From contig JOAA01000039.1 of the NCBI GenBank assembly GCA_000720375.1, forward strand, positions 25,294-89,293: 64,000 nt of DNA, in the 5' to 3' direction. Position 1 is the first letter of the stretch. Every line of letters begins with the position of its first letter. The position numbers and the translations under genes are program-made. This DNA comes from Rhodococcus rhodnii. GTDB lineage: Bacteria > Actinomycetota > Actinomycetes > Mycobacteriales > Pseudonocardiaceae. This document shows positions 16,660 through 25,430 of the stretch, piece after piece. Under the pieces are notes generated by a model. It made no database searches and was not told the DNA's origin. It saw only the letters and a program-made list of their open reading frames with translations.

Positions 16660-17859
16660 ATGACGACTTCGGACAGCAAACCGGATCCTTTCGCCCTGTT
16701 GCAGGAACCCTCGGTCCGCGCCGATCCGTATCCGCTGTACCACCTGCTGCGTGAGCAGTGCCCGATCCTGATCGAGGACGGCCCGCTCGCGCTGGTCGGC
16801 AGCTACGAGCACAGCCAGCAGGTACTGCGGGATCCGGCCATGAGCAGCCGACTGCAGGACCTGATGCCCGGCGTCGGACGACCGGACACCGACCCGCCGT
16901 TCCTGTTGCTGGATCCTCCCGACCACACCAGGTTACGAGGTCTGGTGTCGCAGGCGTTCACCCCGCGCGCGATCGCGGTGCTGGCGCCCAGGATCACCGA
17001 GATAGTCGAGAACGCGCTAGCCGAGGCGGCCGAGCGGGGCAGCATCGACATCGTGGCCGACCTCGCCTACCCGCTGCCGGTGACGATCATCAGTGAGTGG
17101 CTCGGCGTGCCGACCTCGGACGGCGAATCGCTGCGCGAGTGGTCCCAGCTGCTTACCAGGACGTTCGACCTCAATGTGGGCAGCGATGAACGCGATGAGA
17201 TCGCCCGCGCGGCCAAGGACTTTGACGAGTACTTCCGTGACCTCATCGCGTTCCGGCGCCGCACACCCGGCGACGATCTGCTCTCGCAACTGATCAGCGT
17301 CGAGGAGCGCGGTGACCGGTTGACCTCGGCCGAACTGCTGGCCACCGTGGGTCTTCTGCTGGTGGCCGGGCACGAGACCACCACGAATTTGATCTCCAAC
17401 GGCCTGCTGGCGCTGTTGCGTCATCCCGACGAGCTGGCCCGGCTGCGTGCCGACCCCGGGCTCACGGACGCCGCTGTCGAGGAATCGCTGCGCTACGACC
17501 CTTCGGTGCAACTGGTCGGCCGGGTCACCAAAGAGCCCACCACCGTCGGCACGCTGCCGGTACCCGCGAACACCTGGACGATCCTGCTGATCGGCGCCGC
17601 GAACCGCGACCCGGCGCGATATCCCGAACCGGACCGGTTCCGCCTCGACCGGGACAGCGTCCCCCATCTCGCTTTCTCCTACGGGCCGCATTTCTGCATC
17701 GGTTCCAGCCTTGCCCGGTTGGAGGCCGGTATCGCGTTCCGCACCTTCGCGTCCACTGTGGTCAACCCGGAACTGGATGCCGATACGCTGTCCTACCGGC
17801 GGCACGTGAACTTCCGCGGGCCCGACCGGATGATCGTGTCGTTCGACGCTGCGCGCTGA
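16660..17859 (+). CDS. Cytochrome P450
   Basis: A complete 399-residue soluble P450. The I-helix is LLVAGHETTTNLI (about 238-250), the K-helix ExxR is in VEESLRYDPSVQLVGR, and the heme loop is FSYGPHFCIGSSLARLE with Cys346 as the iron ligand. It resembles macrolide and terpenoid hydroxylases of the CYP105/107 type by layout. The ATG at 16660 is followed by TTSDSKPDPFALLQ, typical of the family. It lies 23 bases after the methyltransferase and ends the rightward operon; the next gene is 219 bases away behind its own promoter. No ferredoxin gene accompanies either P450. Confidence 0.92.
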   Translation: MTTSDSKPDPFALLQEPSVRADPYPLYHLLREQCPILIEDGPLALVGSYEHSQQVLRDPAMSSRLQDLMPGVGRPDTDPPFLLLDPPDHTRLRGLVSQAFTPRAIAVLAPRITEIVENALAEAAERGSIDIVADLAYPLPVTIISEWLGVPTSDGESLREWSQLLTRTFDLNVGSDERDEIARAAKDFDEYFRDLIAFRRRTPGDDLLSQLISVEERGDRLTSAELLATVGLLLVAGHETTTNLISNGLLALLRHPDELARLRADPGLTDAAVEESLRYDPSVQLVGRVTKEPTTVGTLPVPANTWTILLIGAANRDPARYPEPDRFRLDRDSVPHLAFSYGPHFCIGSSLARLEAGIAFRTFASTVVNPELDADTLSYRRHVNFRGPDRMIVSFDAAR

Positions 17860-17941
17860 CCGGTCCAGGTCCGACGTGTTGCGCGAACGTCCGGCCAAGG
17901 TCATGTTCCGGCGCACCGCTCACCGGCACCGTGAAGAACAC

Positions 17942-18035
17942 TGCTCACAACCGGACTGCTTTCCAGATTTTTCGCTGCCGCTGATCAAAGATGCTCACAA
18001 CAATGCTTGATAGAGCATGTTCAAGCAGATACGGT
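17942..18035 (+). promoter_or_regulatory. Promoter with palindromic operator and direct repeats
   Basis: Upstream of the DUF4832 gene. A -35-like TTGATA (18007-18012) and a -10-like TACGGT (18030-18035) are separated by exactly 17 bases. The inverted repeat GCTTGA-N10-TCAAGC (18005-18026) overlaps the -35 box and the spacer. TGCTCACAAC occurs twice, at 17942 and 17992, exactly 50 bases apart. The layout suggests regulated transcription by a dimeric factor. Both promoter and operator are predictions from pattern only. Confidence 0.45.
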
Positions 18036-18078
18036 ACGGCGCTAGTCCGTCACGAGCTGTAAATGAAACGGAGTTCCC

Positions 18079-19440
18079 ATGGCCGGAACACTCCACAGAC
18101 TCGCTGCCTGCCTAGTCGCCAGTACCGCTTTCTTTGCCGCCCAACCCGCGAGCGCCGCCGATACGACCGTCACCTACCCGCCGTCGGCAGAGAACTTCGC
18201 CAACCCGGAGCGGGGGCTGTACCACCACACCGGGGACTGCGACAAACAAGCCTTCGACGCCGCCGTGCTGAGCAATTACCGCACGCAGCAAGGCATCTCG
18301 CTCGTGATGTGCGTGTTCTACCTGGCGGAGTTCAGATCCGCTCCGATCAGCCAGGCCGCGTTGGCTCACCTGCAGCGGCAGTTCAGCGTCGCGCGTACGG
18401 CCGGTGTCAAGGTGATCCTGCGTTTCGCGTACACCGCGAGCACGGACGGCGCCGACGCCCCCAAGGACCGCGTACTGGCCCACCTCGACCAGCTCGCTCC
18501 GGCCCTGAACGCCAACAGCGATGTGATCCACCTGATGCAGGCGGGGTTCATCGGCGCCTGGGGCGAGTGGTACTACACGCAGAACTTCGGCAACGCGGGC
18601 GTGATCAGCGCGGCCGACTGGGCGAACCGGAAAGCCGTCACGGACAAGATCCTCAGTGTTCTGCCGGCGACGCGGATGGTCCAGCTGCGGACTCCGAAGT
18701 TCAAACGGACCATGTACAGCGCCAACCCGCTCTCCCCCGGCGACGCGTACAACGGCACAGCCCTGGCACGGCTGGGACACCACAACGACTGTTTCCTGGC
18801 CAGCCCGGACGACTTCGGCACGTACGAGAATCCCTCCGTCGAGTACCCGTACCTGGCCGCGGAGACGACGTACCTCGCGATGGGCGGCGAGACCTGCGCG
18901 CCCAACCCGCCGCGATCCAGTTGTCCCACGGCCACAAGCGAACTGAGCCGCTTCCACTGGACGTACCTCAACACCGACTACCACACCGGCGTGCTGGACA
19001 GCTGGCGCGCCGAAGGCTGCATGGCCGACGTGACCCGCCGCCTCGGCTACCGGTTCACCCTTCAGACGGGCACATTTCCCAGTGCGGCAACGCGTGGCGG
19101 CCAACTGCGCGCCAGCATCTCACTGACGAACGACGGCTGGGCCGCCCCGGTCAACCCGCGCGGCGCTGCTCTCGTCCTGCGCAATACCGCCACCGGCGTG
19201 TACTACTGGTTCACTCTCGACGCCGACCCCCGCAGGTGGCTCCCGGGCAGTACGACGACGATCAACCCTGCGGTCACGTTGCCCGCCGACATGCCGACGG
19301 GCACCTACACCCTGCTGCTCGTCCTGCCGGACAACCAGTTGTCGTCCCGGCCCGACTACTCGATCAGGTTCGGCAACGAGAACGTCTGGGAAGCGACGAC
19401 AGGCTTCAACAACCTCCGTCACGCCGTCACCATTTCCTGA
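18079..19440 (+). CDS. Secreted DUF4874/DUF4832 protein
   Basis: A 453-residue protein with a clear Sec signal peptide (about residues 1-27, ending ...QPASA). The mature part opens with FANPERGLYHHTGDC, the DUF4874 start; this TIM-barrel-like half contains GFIGAWGEWYYT, a possible glycosidase-type acidic site. The C-terminal DUF4832 half includes SRFHWTYLNTDYHTGVLDSWR and a beta-sandwich tail. Families of this kind are found with extracellular carbohydrate-active proteins, but the reaction is not established. It has its own promoter region and is not coupled to the cluster on the left. The start follows a GGAG-like site 8-11 bases upstream. Confidence 0.85.
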   Translation: MAGTLHRLAACLVASTAFFAAQPASAADTTVTYPPSAENFANPERGLYHHTGDCDKQAFDAAVLSNYRTQQGISLVMCVFYLAEFRSAPISQAALAHLQRQFSVARTAGVKVILRFAYTASTDGADAPKDRVLAHLDQLAPALNANSDVIHLMQAGFIGAWGEWYYTQNFGNAGVISAADWANRKAVTDKILSVLPATRMVQLRTPKFKRTMYSANPLSPGDAYNGTALARLGHHNDCFLASPDDFGTYENPSVEYPYLAAETTYLAMGGETCAPNPPRSSCPTATSELSRFHWTYLNTDYHTGVLDSWRAEGCMADVTRRLGYRFTLQTGTFPSAATRGGQLRASISLTNDGWAAPVNPRGAALVLRNTATGVYYWFTLDADPRRWLPGSTTTINPAVTLPADMPTGTYTLLLVLPDNQLSSRPDYSIRFGNENVWEATTGFNNLRHAVTIS

Positions 19441-19557
19441 CTCAGCCCGTACCGCTCGAAAAAGTCATCGCCTTCTGCCAGGTGGACCTGGAGTTTGGTC
19501 ACACAAGTAAGGTGGTCCGGATCAATCGGGGCTACGAAACCGCAGGGGGTGTCCGGG

Positions 19558-20394
19558 ATGGCCGAAGCCAACGAGTTCGACCTGGCCGGCGAGATCGATC
19601 CGACCAAACCGAGCATCGCCCGCGTCTACGACGCGTTCCTGGGCGGCAAGGACAACTTCGAGGTCGATCGCGAGGTGTGCCGCCGCGCGATCGAGATCGA
19701 TCCGGACGCGCCTGTCGCGGCGAGGGACCTGCGGAGCTGGTTGATCCGCGTGGTCCGGTTCCTGGTCGGCCAGGCGGGGATCGATCAGTTCCTGGACTGC
19801 GGTTCCGGGTTGCCCACGGCCGAGAACGTCCACCAGGCCGCCCAACGGCTTTCCTCGGACGTCACGGTCGTCTACGTGGACAACGACCCGGTCGTCGCCG
19901 CGCACGGCCGGGCGCTGCTGGAGGAGAACCCACAGACCCATTTCGTCTTCGCGGACCTGCGCAGGCCGGCCGACGTGCTGGCGAATCCGATGGTGCGCAA
20001 GTACATCGACTTCACCCGGCCGGTCGCGCTGATGCAGTGCGCGACGATCCACCACGTGCTCGACGAGGAAAGACCGGCCGAGATCATGGCCGCGTACATC
20101 GACGCGTTACCACCGGATTCCTACGTCGCGCTGAGTCATTTCCTCGACCCGGGCGAGGGAAGTGAGCACCGCGATCTGGCACGTCAGCTGGAGCTGAATC
20201 TGCGCCAGTCCGTAGGCTCAGGGGAATGCCGGACGCACGAGGAGATCCTGTCCCTCCTTGACGGCTTGGAGTTGGTGGAACCCGGTCTGGTGCCGGTGAT
20301 GGACTGGTGGCCCGACGGCCCCACAATCAAGCCCATCGCCGCGGTACAGCGGCTCGTAGTCGGTGCGGTAGCGAGAAAACCCGCTCCGCACTGA
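19558..20394 (+). CDS. SAM-dependent methyltransferase (Methyltransf_19/DUF574)
   Basis: A 278-residue protein of the actinobacterial S-adenosyl methyltransferase family PF04672. It has the family start PSIARVYDAFLGGKDNFEVDR, the glycine-rich SAM loop QFLDCGSGLPTAENVH and the VVYVDNDPVVAAHGRALL strand. Its substrates are generally unknown, and many actinomycetes carry dozens of paralogues. ATG 19558 was chosen because the family begins a few residues before the DxTKPS-like segment; a longer frame to 19495 would add non-conserved residues. It is convergent with the tannase gene (73 bases between stops). Confidence 0.88.
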   Translation: MAEANEFDLAGEIDPTKPSIARVYDAFLGGKDNFEVDREVCRRAIEIDPDAPVAARDLRSWLIRVVRFLVGQAGIDQFLDCGSGLPTAENVHQAAQRLSSDVTVVYVDNDPVVAAHGRALLEENPQTHFVFADLRRPADVLANPMVRKYIDFTRPVALMQCATIHHVLDEERPAEIMAAYIDALPPDSYVALSHFLDPGEGSEHRDLARQLELNLRQSVGSGECRTHEEILSLLDGLELVEPGLVPVMDWWPDGPTIKPIAAVQRLVVGAVARKPAPH

Positions 20395-20466
20395 CAGTTC
20401 ACTCAGGACAGACGTACGCAGGGTCTTTCGCGCCGTCCCAGCAGGCCTGGTCTCCGTGTCCCGACG

Positions 20467-22089
20467 TCAACGCGTGCAGACGAAGCTCGAGGCGCTGTCC
20501 GGATCGCCGGCGCGATACCTGGGCCAGCCTGGGTATTCGCACAGTGGACGGGTGCGGTTGTGGTTGACGTCGACCACGATCGGGTTCCTGGGCGGCTGTC
20601 CTCTTTCGGCCCAGCGCTCGAGTGCCGAGAGCGAGTCCCAGCCAGCGGCGAACGCCGGCGTGCCGAAGTTCGCGTGGTTCGCCCCAGGCACGAGGTAGTA
20701 CCGCATGAACGCGCGGGTCGGCTCGGGGCCCAGCATGCCGCGCACCCGCTGGTAGTAATCGTTCGTCGAGCGGTGCGAGACCAGCTCGTCCGCAGCGCCG
20801 TGCAGCATGATCAGCTTGCCTCCCGCGCGGGCGAACGGGCGGAGGTCCACGTTGTTGCGATCCTGGATCGTGGACAGGTGGCTGATTCGGTCGAGCCACT
20901 TGCCGGGCTGCCGGGCATCCAGGTCGAGCGAGTTGTAGCCGGGATCCCGAGTCAGGAAGTACTTGACCCATTGTTCCCAGTACTGCAGTCCGTAGCCGCT
21001 CGTCACCGGCATGGGATTGGCCGGCGCGGTTGTGCCGAACCCGAGGAACGGAGTTCTCATGTCCGCCCCCGAGAGGAACGGGAAGCCCGGGTATTCAGTC
21101 TCGCCACTGGCGATCCGATACGGCCACCTGAACGGGGTGGACATGGCGATCACGGCCCTGATCTGAGGATCCGACAGGCAGTTCGGGCCGGCGTCGGCAC
21201 CACCCATGCAGCGAAGCACGTGCGGATCGAAGTGACAGCCGCGTGGGTTCGAGATGACCTTGTCCTTGACACCGTCCAGACCGTCACACGCGTTGATGAC
21301 GCTGTCGTAGAGGAGCGTCTGCTTCGCGGGTCCGGGGAAAGCGCCGGGGCGGGACAGGATCTGAGCCAGATACCCCAGGTGCAGACCCTCACTGAGGTTG
21401 TTCCATGCGGGATAGGCGGAGATCACGCCGTCGAACGCCTGTGGCCACCGTTGAGCGACGACGAGGGCTTCACGGCCGCCTGTGGAGCCTCCCGAGAAGT
21501 AGACCTCGGAAGGGTTCTTCCCGTAGGCACGCCGGATCAGGAACAGGCTCGCGTCGTGTGTCTTCTTCAGTGCGTCACCGGCAGCGAAGTTCTTCAACGC
21601 CTCGTCGTTCATGCCGAACGACCCGTCCAACGACGGAACGGCCGCCGAGCTCTGGTGGCCGGAGTCGCTGGCGAAGGTCGCGTATCGGCGGGCCAACGGC
21701 ACCGGCTGATCCGCGGGACCGAACGGCACATTCATGGTCAGTGCGGGAATGGTTCCGTTGTAGCCGCCGCCACCGAACATCATCGCCTTGCGATTCCAGC
21801 CGTGTGGCAAGGCTGCGCGCATCTTGATGGCGGGCGCGGACGGATCGACGGGAAAGATGTCCGCGCCGAGAAGGCAGTACTCGATCGTCTGGCCACTGAC
21901 AACGCTGGTCATGACCGAGGCTGACGTGACGCGACCGCCGGTTGTCGGCAAGCTCATGACTGGGGCCGGGATCGTCATCTGATTCAGCTCGGCGCACGCC
22001 GGCACAGTCGTGGTCGCGGCGGCGGGTTCGGTGCCGAGGAACAGAACCGCAGTCGCCAGCGCGACGAGCCTTGCTGGTGTTGAACTCAC
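20467..22089 (-). CDS. Tannase/feruloyl esterase family, secreted
   Basis: A 540-residue alpha/beta hydrolase with an N-terminal signal peptide (about 1-25, ending EPAAA). The nucleophile elbow is YFSGGSTGGREA with Ser202; the catalytic histidine is likely His472 in VPGANHANFG. The cysteine pairs and lid insertion (about 240-330) fit the tannase PF07519 family, which hydrolyses gallate and ferulate esters outside the cell. The GTG start at 22089 is preceded by GGTAGG. It lies 14 bases downstream of the permease gene on the same strand, so the two are one transcript: extracellular ester cleavage followed by uptake of the acid. The exact ester cannot be read. Confidence 0.88.
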   Translation of the reverse strand: MSSTPARLVALATAVLFLGTEPAAATTTVPACAELNQMTIPAPVMSLPTTGGRVTSASVMTSVVSGQTIEYCLLGADIFPVDPSAPAIKMRAALPHGWNRKAMMFGGGGYNGTIPALTMNVPFGPADQPVPLARRYATFASDSGHQSSAAVPSLDGSFGMNDEALKNFAAGDALKKTHDASLFLIRRAYGKNPSEVYFSGGSTGGREALVVAQRWPQAFDGVISAYPAWNNLSEGLHLGYLAQILSRPGAFPGPAKQTLLYDSVINACDGLDGVKDKVISNPRGCHFDPHVLRCMGGADAGPNCLSDPQIRAVIAMSTPFRWPYRIASGETEYPGFPFLSGADMRTPFLGFGTTAPANPMPVTSGYGLQYWEQWVKYFLTRDPGYNSLDLDARQPGKWLDRISHLSTIQDRNNVDLRPFARAGGKLIMLHGAADELVSHRSTNDYYQRVRGMLGPEPTRAFMRYYLVPGANHANFGTPAFAAGWDSLSALERWAERGQPPRNPIVVDVNHNRTRPLCEYPGWPRYRAGDPDSASSFVCTR

Positions 22090-22103
22090 GCTGACCTACC
22101 CTT

Positions 22104-23483
22104 TCAGCGGTAGAGGTGCGTGCCCGGGATCGCGTCCGGATCCCTGCGGATTTCAGGCGTGTTCGTCTCGGGCAGGAACCACGCGCTGGCGAAGGTGATC
22201 AGCCCCATGGCCGCGATGTAGATCGCGACCGGAATGGTGCTCCCGGTCTGCGCGATCAGCGCTGTCATGAGGAACGGCGTGCCGCCGCTGATGATGATCG
22301 CGGAAAGCTGGTAGGACAGCGATGCGCCGGAGTAGCGGACGTTGGGCGCGAAGAGCTCGCCGAGGAAACTGGCGATCGGGCCGTAGGTGAGGCATTGGAA
22401 CGTGAAACCCACCACCACGGCGACGAAGATCAGCGGCAGCGACGCGCTGTCGACGAACTGGAAGTACGGGAAGGCCCATGCGGCAACGCCAAGACCACCG
22501 ATGAGGATCAGCGGCCGACGACCCACCTTGTCGGACATGTGACCAGCCCAAGGCAGGACCACGAGCATCGCAACGGAGCTGAGCAGCACGACCGCGAGCA
22601 GCGGGTCACGGTCGAGTCCGAGAGAGGTGGTGCCGTAGTTCAACAGGCCGGAAATGCTGACGTAGAAAAGACTGTTGGTGGCTGAGAGGATCCCGCAGCC
22701 GAGCAGGATCGTCCCCCACTTGCTCCTGATGACGGTCACCAGCGGAGCACGGACCACCGCGCGCTCCGGCCTCGACACCTCCCGCTGCAGCTCGCGGAAC
22801 TCCGGCGTGTCCTCCACTTTGGACTGGATGTAGAGGACCACGAGGAACATCACGATGCTGACCAGGAAGGGGATCCGCCAGCCCCAGCTGAGGAAGGCCT
22901 CGTCGGGCAGCAGGCCGCTGGCGGCAACGAAGATCAGGTTCGAGATGATCACGGCGACGAAAACGCTGGTCTGCCCAAAGGTTCCGGCGAAGCCGCGCCG
23001 CTTGGGGCTGGCGGACTCGGTGAGCAGGAGCATGATGCCGCCCCACTGGCCGCCTGCCGCGAGTCCCTGGAGAAAACGCAGCGTCACCAACAGAATCGGC
23101 GCCAACGCGCCCACGGCCGATGCGCTGGGCAGGCAGCCGATCAGAAAGGTCGCGGCCCCCATGAGCGCCAGGCAGGTGACGACCACCGGCTTGCGTCCGT
23201 ATTTGTCACCGAAGTGCCCGGCGAGCACCCCGCCGATCGGACGTGCCACGAACCCGGCCCAGAACGTGCTGAAGGCAAGGAGGGTTCCGGTCAGCGCCGA
23301 GGATTGCGGGAAGAACACCCGGGGGAACACCAGTGCGGCCGCGGTGCCGTAGAGGAAGAAGTCGTACCACTCGATCGAGCTGCCGATCAGCCCCACTGTC
23401 AGCAGCTTGCGCAGACCTCGACGTCGAGCCGGGGACAAGGCGGCGCCGGACTGTTCGTCGGGTTGGGCGAGCGGAGTTGCCAT
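22104..23483 (-). CDS. MFS permease, metabolite:H+ symporter (MHS) type
   Basis: About 459 residues with 12 predicted membrane helices. GSSIEWYDFFLYGTAAAL in helix 1 and the loop FGDKYGRKPVVV are the MHS signatures. The second half repeats the loop as HMSDKVGRRPLI. Relatives import carboxylic acids such as shikimate, alpha-ketoglutarate or benzoate derivatives. I chose the start MATPLAQP at 23483; an upstream in-frame ATG at 23513 would add 10 residues. Downstream is the tannase gene, upstream and divergent is the PucR-type regulator. Import of the aromatic acid released by the tannase is the natural reading. Confidence 0.88.
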   Translation of the reverse strand: MATPLAQPDEQSGAALSPARRRGLRKLLTVGLIGSSIEWYDFFLYGTAAALVFPRVFFPQSSALTGTLLAFSTFWAGFVARPIGGVLAGHFGDKYGRKPVVVTCLALMGAATFLIGCLPSASAVGALAPILLVTLRFLQGLAAGGQWGGIMLLLTESASPKRRGFAGTFGQTSVFVAVIISNLIFVAASGLLPDEAFLSWGWRIPFLVSIVMFLVVLYIQSKVEDTPEFRELQREVSRPERAVVRAPLVTVIRSKWGTILLGCGILSATNSLFYVSISGLLNYGTTSLGLDRDPLLAVVLLSSVAMLVVLPWAGHMSDKVGRRPLILIGGLGVAAWAFPYFQFVDSASLPLIFVAVVVGFTFQCLTYGPIASFLGELFAPNVRYSGASLSYQLSAIIISGGTPFLMTALIAQTGSTIPVAIYIAAMGLITFASAWFLPETNTPEIRRDPDAIPGTHLYR

Positions 23484-23629
23484 ACATGCCGCCTTCGTCG
23501 ATAGGACAGGCAAGTGATGACGGTCATGTTAGGTCGCCGTTACCCTGTGACTGAGGTCTGCATCACACACGCCTCGCACCGGTTCGGTGGGGCTTTCTCC
23601 CACCCGAAGCTCCAGGAGGGGACGGCACC

Positions 23630-25423
23630 GTGGCCAGCGACCCCGGAGACGAAGCAGAGTCTCAGGCGCTCGTGCGCCGGCAGCGCGAACTGGCGTCGTT
23701 GTACGCGACGGCCAAGTCGCTGACCGCACTGGGCGAGCTCGATGACGTACTGCAGTCGATCGTCCACCACGCCCACGATCTGATCGGCACGGACTTCGCC
23801 TACCTCTCGCTGGTCGCGGACGGCAGACTGTCGGCCAGAGCATGCGAAGGAACGATCTCCCCCTCTTTCCTCACCGCGTGCATACCGGCCGATGTGGGGC
23901 TTGGTGGCAAGGTGCTGGCCACCCGAAGCCCCCATTGGGTACGCGACTACACCGCCTCGACCCTCATCGATCACGATCCGGACTTCGACCGCCTGGCCGT
24001 CACCGAGGAACTGGTCGCGCTTCTCGGTGTGCCGCTGGTGATCCGAGGTGAAGTGGTGGGCGCCTTGTTCGCCGCGAACCGCTCCGAGCGATCCTTCCAC
24101 GCCGGTGAAATCGCGTTGCTGAGCGCGTTCGCCGATCACGCCGCGGTTGCCCTCGACAATGCCCGTCTCTACGAGGCGAGCCGGAATGCCTTGCAGGAGC
24201 TGCGGATCGCGTACCGGAAGATCGAGGAACACGTGGCAGTCGTGGAACGAGCACAAGCGATCCACGAAGCACTGACCGGTGTTGTGCTCCAGGGCGGGAC
24301 ACCGGACGATGTCGCGCAGCTTCTGGCTGATCAACTGGGCGGAAGAGTCACACTGCTCGACCGGACCGGGGCCGCTCTCGTGCGCCGGGATTCAGCGTCG
24401 AGTCCATTTCGGACTCTGTCGGAATTCGATCTGGCCGATGCCGTGAGGAATGCACACCGCTCCGGCCGCTGCACGACCTCGGTCGACGCCGTCGGAGTCA
24501 CCCACAGTCTGGCCCCGATCCAGGCAGGCGACAGCTACCTCGGTGCGCTGGCGTGGAGCCGGAAGGCCATCACGCAGCACGGCGTCTCAGACGACATGGA
24601 CCTGCGCACCCTCGAGCGGGCCACTCATGTCATGGGGTTGCTCATCCTCAAGGAGCGCGCCGTTGCCGAGGCCAGCGAGCGGCTGAGCGGAGAACTCCTG
24701 ACCGAGCTCATGGTCGGCAGCCCCGGGATCAGCCCCGCGCAGCGCGCCCGCACCCGGGCCCGCAACATCGACGCCGACCGCCTGGATCTGGTCCTCGTCG
24801 CGGACTCGCCCACGTTGTCGTCGACCGCTCTCGCGCGCCACCTGCACGACATCGCCCGGGACTGCTCCGGACTGGCAGGTGAACATCTGGGCAGGGCCAC
24901 GATGATCGTTCACAGCGTCGACGACGACCAGACCGTCGAGGAGGTCCACCGTCGGCTGCGTCGCGCGGTGGGTGGCCCCGTCGCCGTCGTCGGGGAGCGG
25001 GCGGTCAATCACGACTGGTCGCGCGCGTTCTCCCTGGCCAGTCGCTGCGGCGCCGTGATGCGAGCCATCGGGCACACCGATGTGGGCGCCACAACGGGTC
25101 GGTACGCCCTCTACGCCATGATCTTCGACACCGAACGGGTCCGCGAGCTCGACCGTTTCATCACCGGCTCCATCGGCCCGCTCGTCGACTACGACGCGCG
25201 CCGCGGCACCGATCTCGTCGAAACCCTCAGCGCCTACTACGTCCACCACACCAACGTCGCGGGGACCGCGCGGGCGTTGCACGTGCACGTCAACACGCTG
25301 CTCAAGCGACTGGATCGCGCCAGCGATGTCCTCGGTTTCGACTGGCGCCACGAGAACGACCTGGAACTGCGACTCGGACTTCGGCTGTACCAACTCAGAG
25401 CGATCGCGACCGCCCCGTCGTGA
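23630..25423 (+). CDS. GAF-domain PucR/CdaR-type transcriptional regulator
   Basis: A 597-residue regulator. A GAF sensor domain covers about 25-175 (ASLYATAKSLTALGELDDVLQSIV...LLGVPLVIRGEVVGALFAAN). A middle region carries a GGDEF-like or CdaR-like segment, and the C-terminal PucR helix-turn-helix is at about 525-570 (TLSAYYVHHTNVAGTARALHVHVNTLL). The GTG start has a CCAGGAGGGG ribosome-binding site. It is divergent from the permease-tannase pair and convergent with the acyl-CoA ligase, so it probably senses an aromatic acid or CoA ester and activates the flanking genes. The ligand is inferred only. Confidence 0.88.
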   Translation: MASDPGDEAESQALVRRQRELASLYATAKSLTALGELDDVLQSIVHHAHDLIGTDFAYLSLVADGRLSARACEGTISPSFLTACIPADVGLGGKVLATRSPHWVRDYTASTLIDHDPDFDRLAVTEELVALLGVPLVIRGEVVGALFAANRSERSFHAGEIALLSAFADHAAVALDNARLYEASRNALQELRIAYRKIEEHVAVVERAQAIHEALTGVVLQGGTPDDVAQLLADQLGGRVTLLDRTGAALVRRDSASSPFRTLSEFDLADAVRNAHRSGRCTTSVDAVGVTHSLAPIQAGDSYLGALAWSRKAITQHGVSDDMDLRTLERATHVMGLLILKERAVAEASERLSGELLTELMVGSPGISPAQRARTRARNIDADRLDLVLVADSPTLSSTALARHLHDIARDCSGLAGEHLGRATMIVHSVDDDQTVEEVHRRLRRAVGGPVAVVGERAVNHDWSRAFSLASRCGAVMRAIGHTDVGATTGRYALYAMIFDTERVRELDRFITGSIGPLVDYDARRGTDLVETLSAYYVHHTNVAGTARALHVHVNTLLKRLDRASDVLGFDWRHENDLELRLGLRLYQLRAIATAPS

Positions 25424-25430
25424 CTGTGGC

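Noticed and set aside
18063..20165. 700-codon open frame on the plus strand
   Set aside because: It shadows the DUF4832 and methyltransferase genes in another frame and has no domain features.
20560..21924. 454-codon frame opposite the tannase
   Set aside because: No motifs, and the tannase has signal peptide, nucleophile elbow and histidine.
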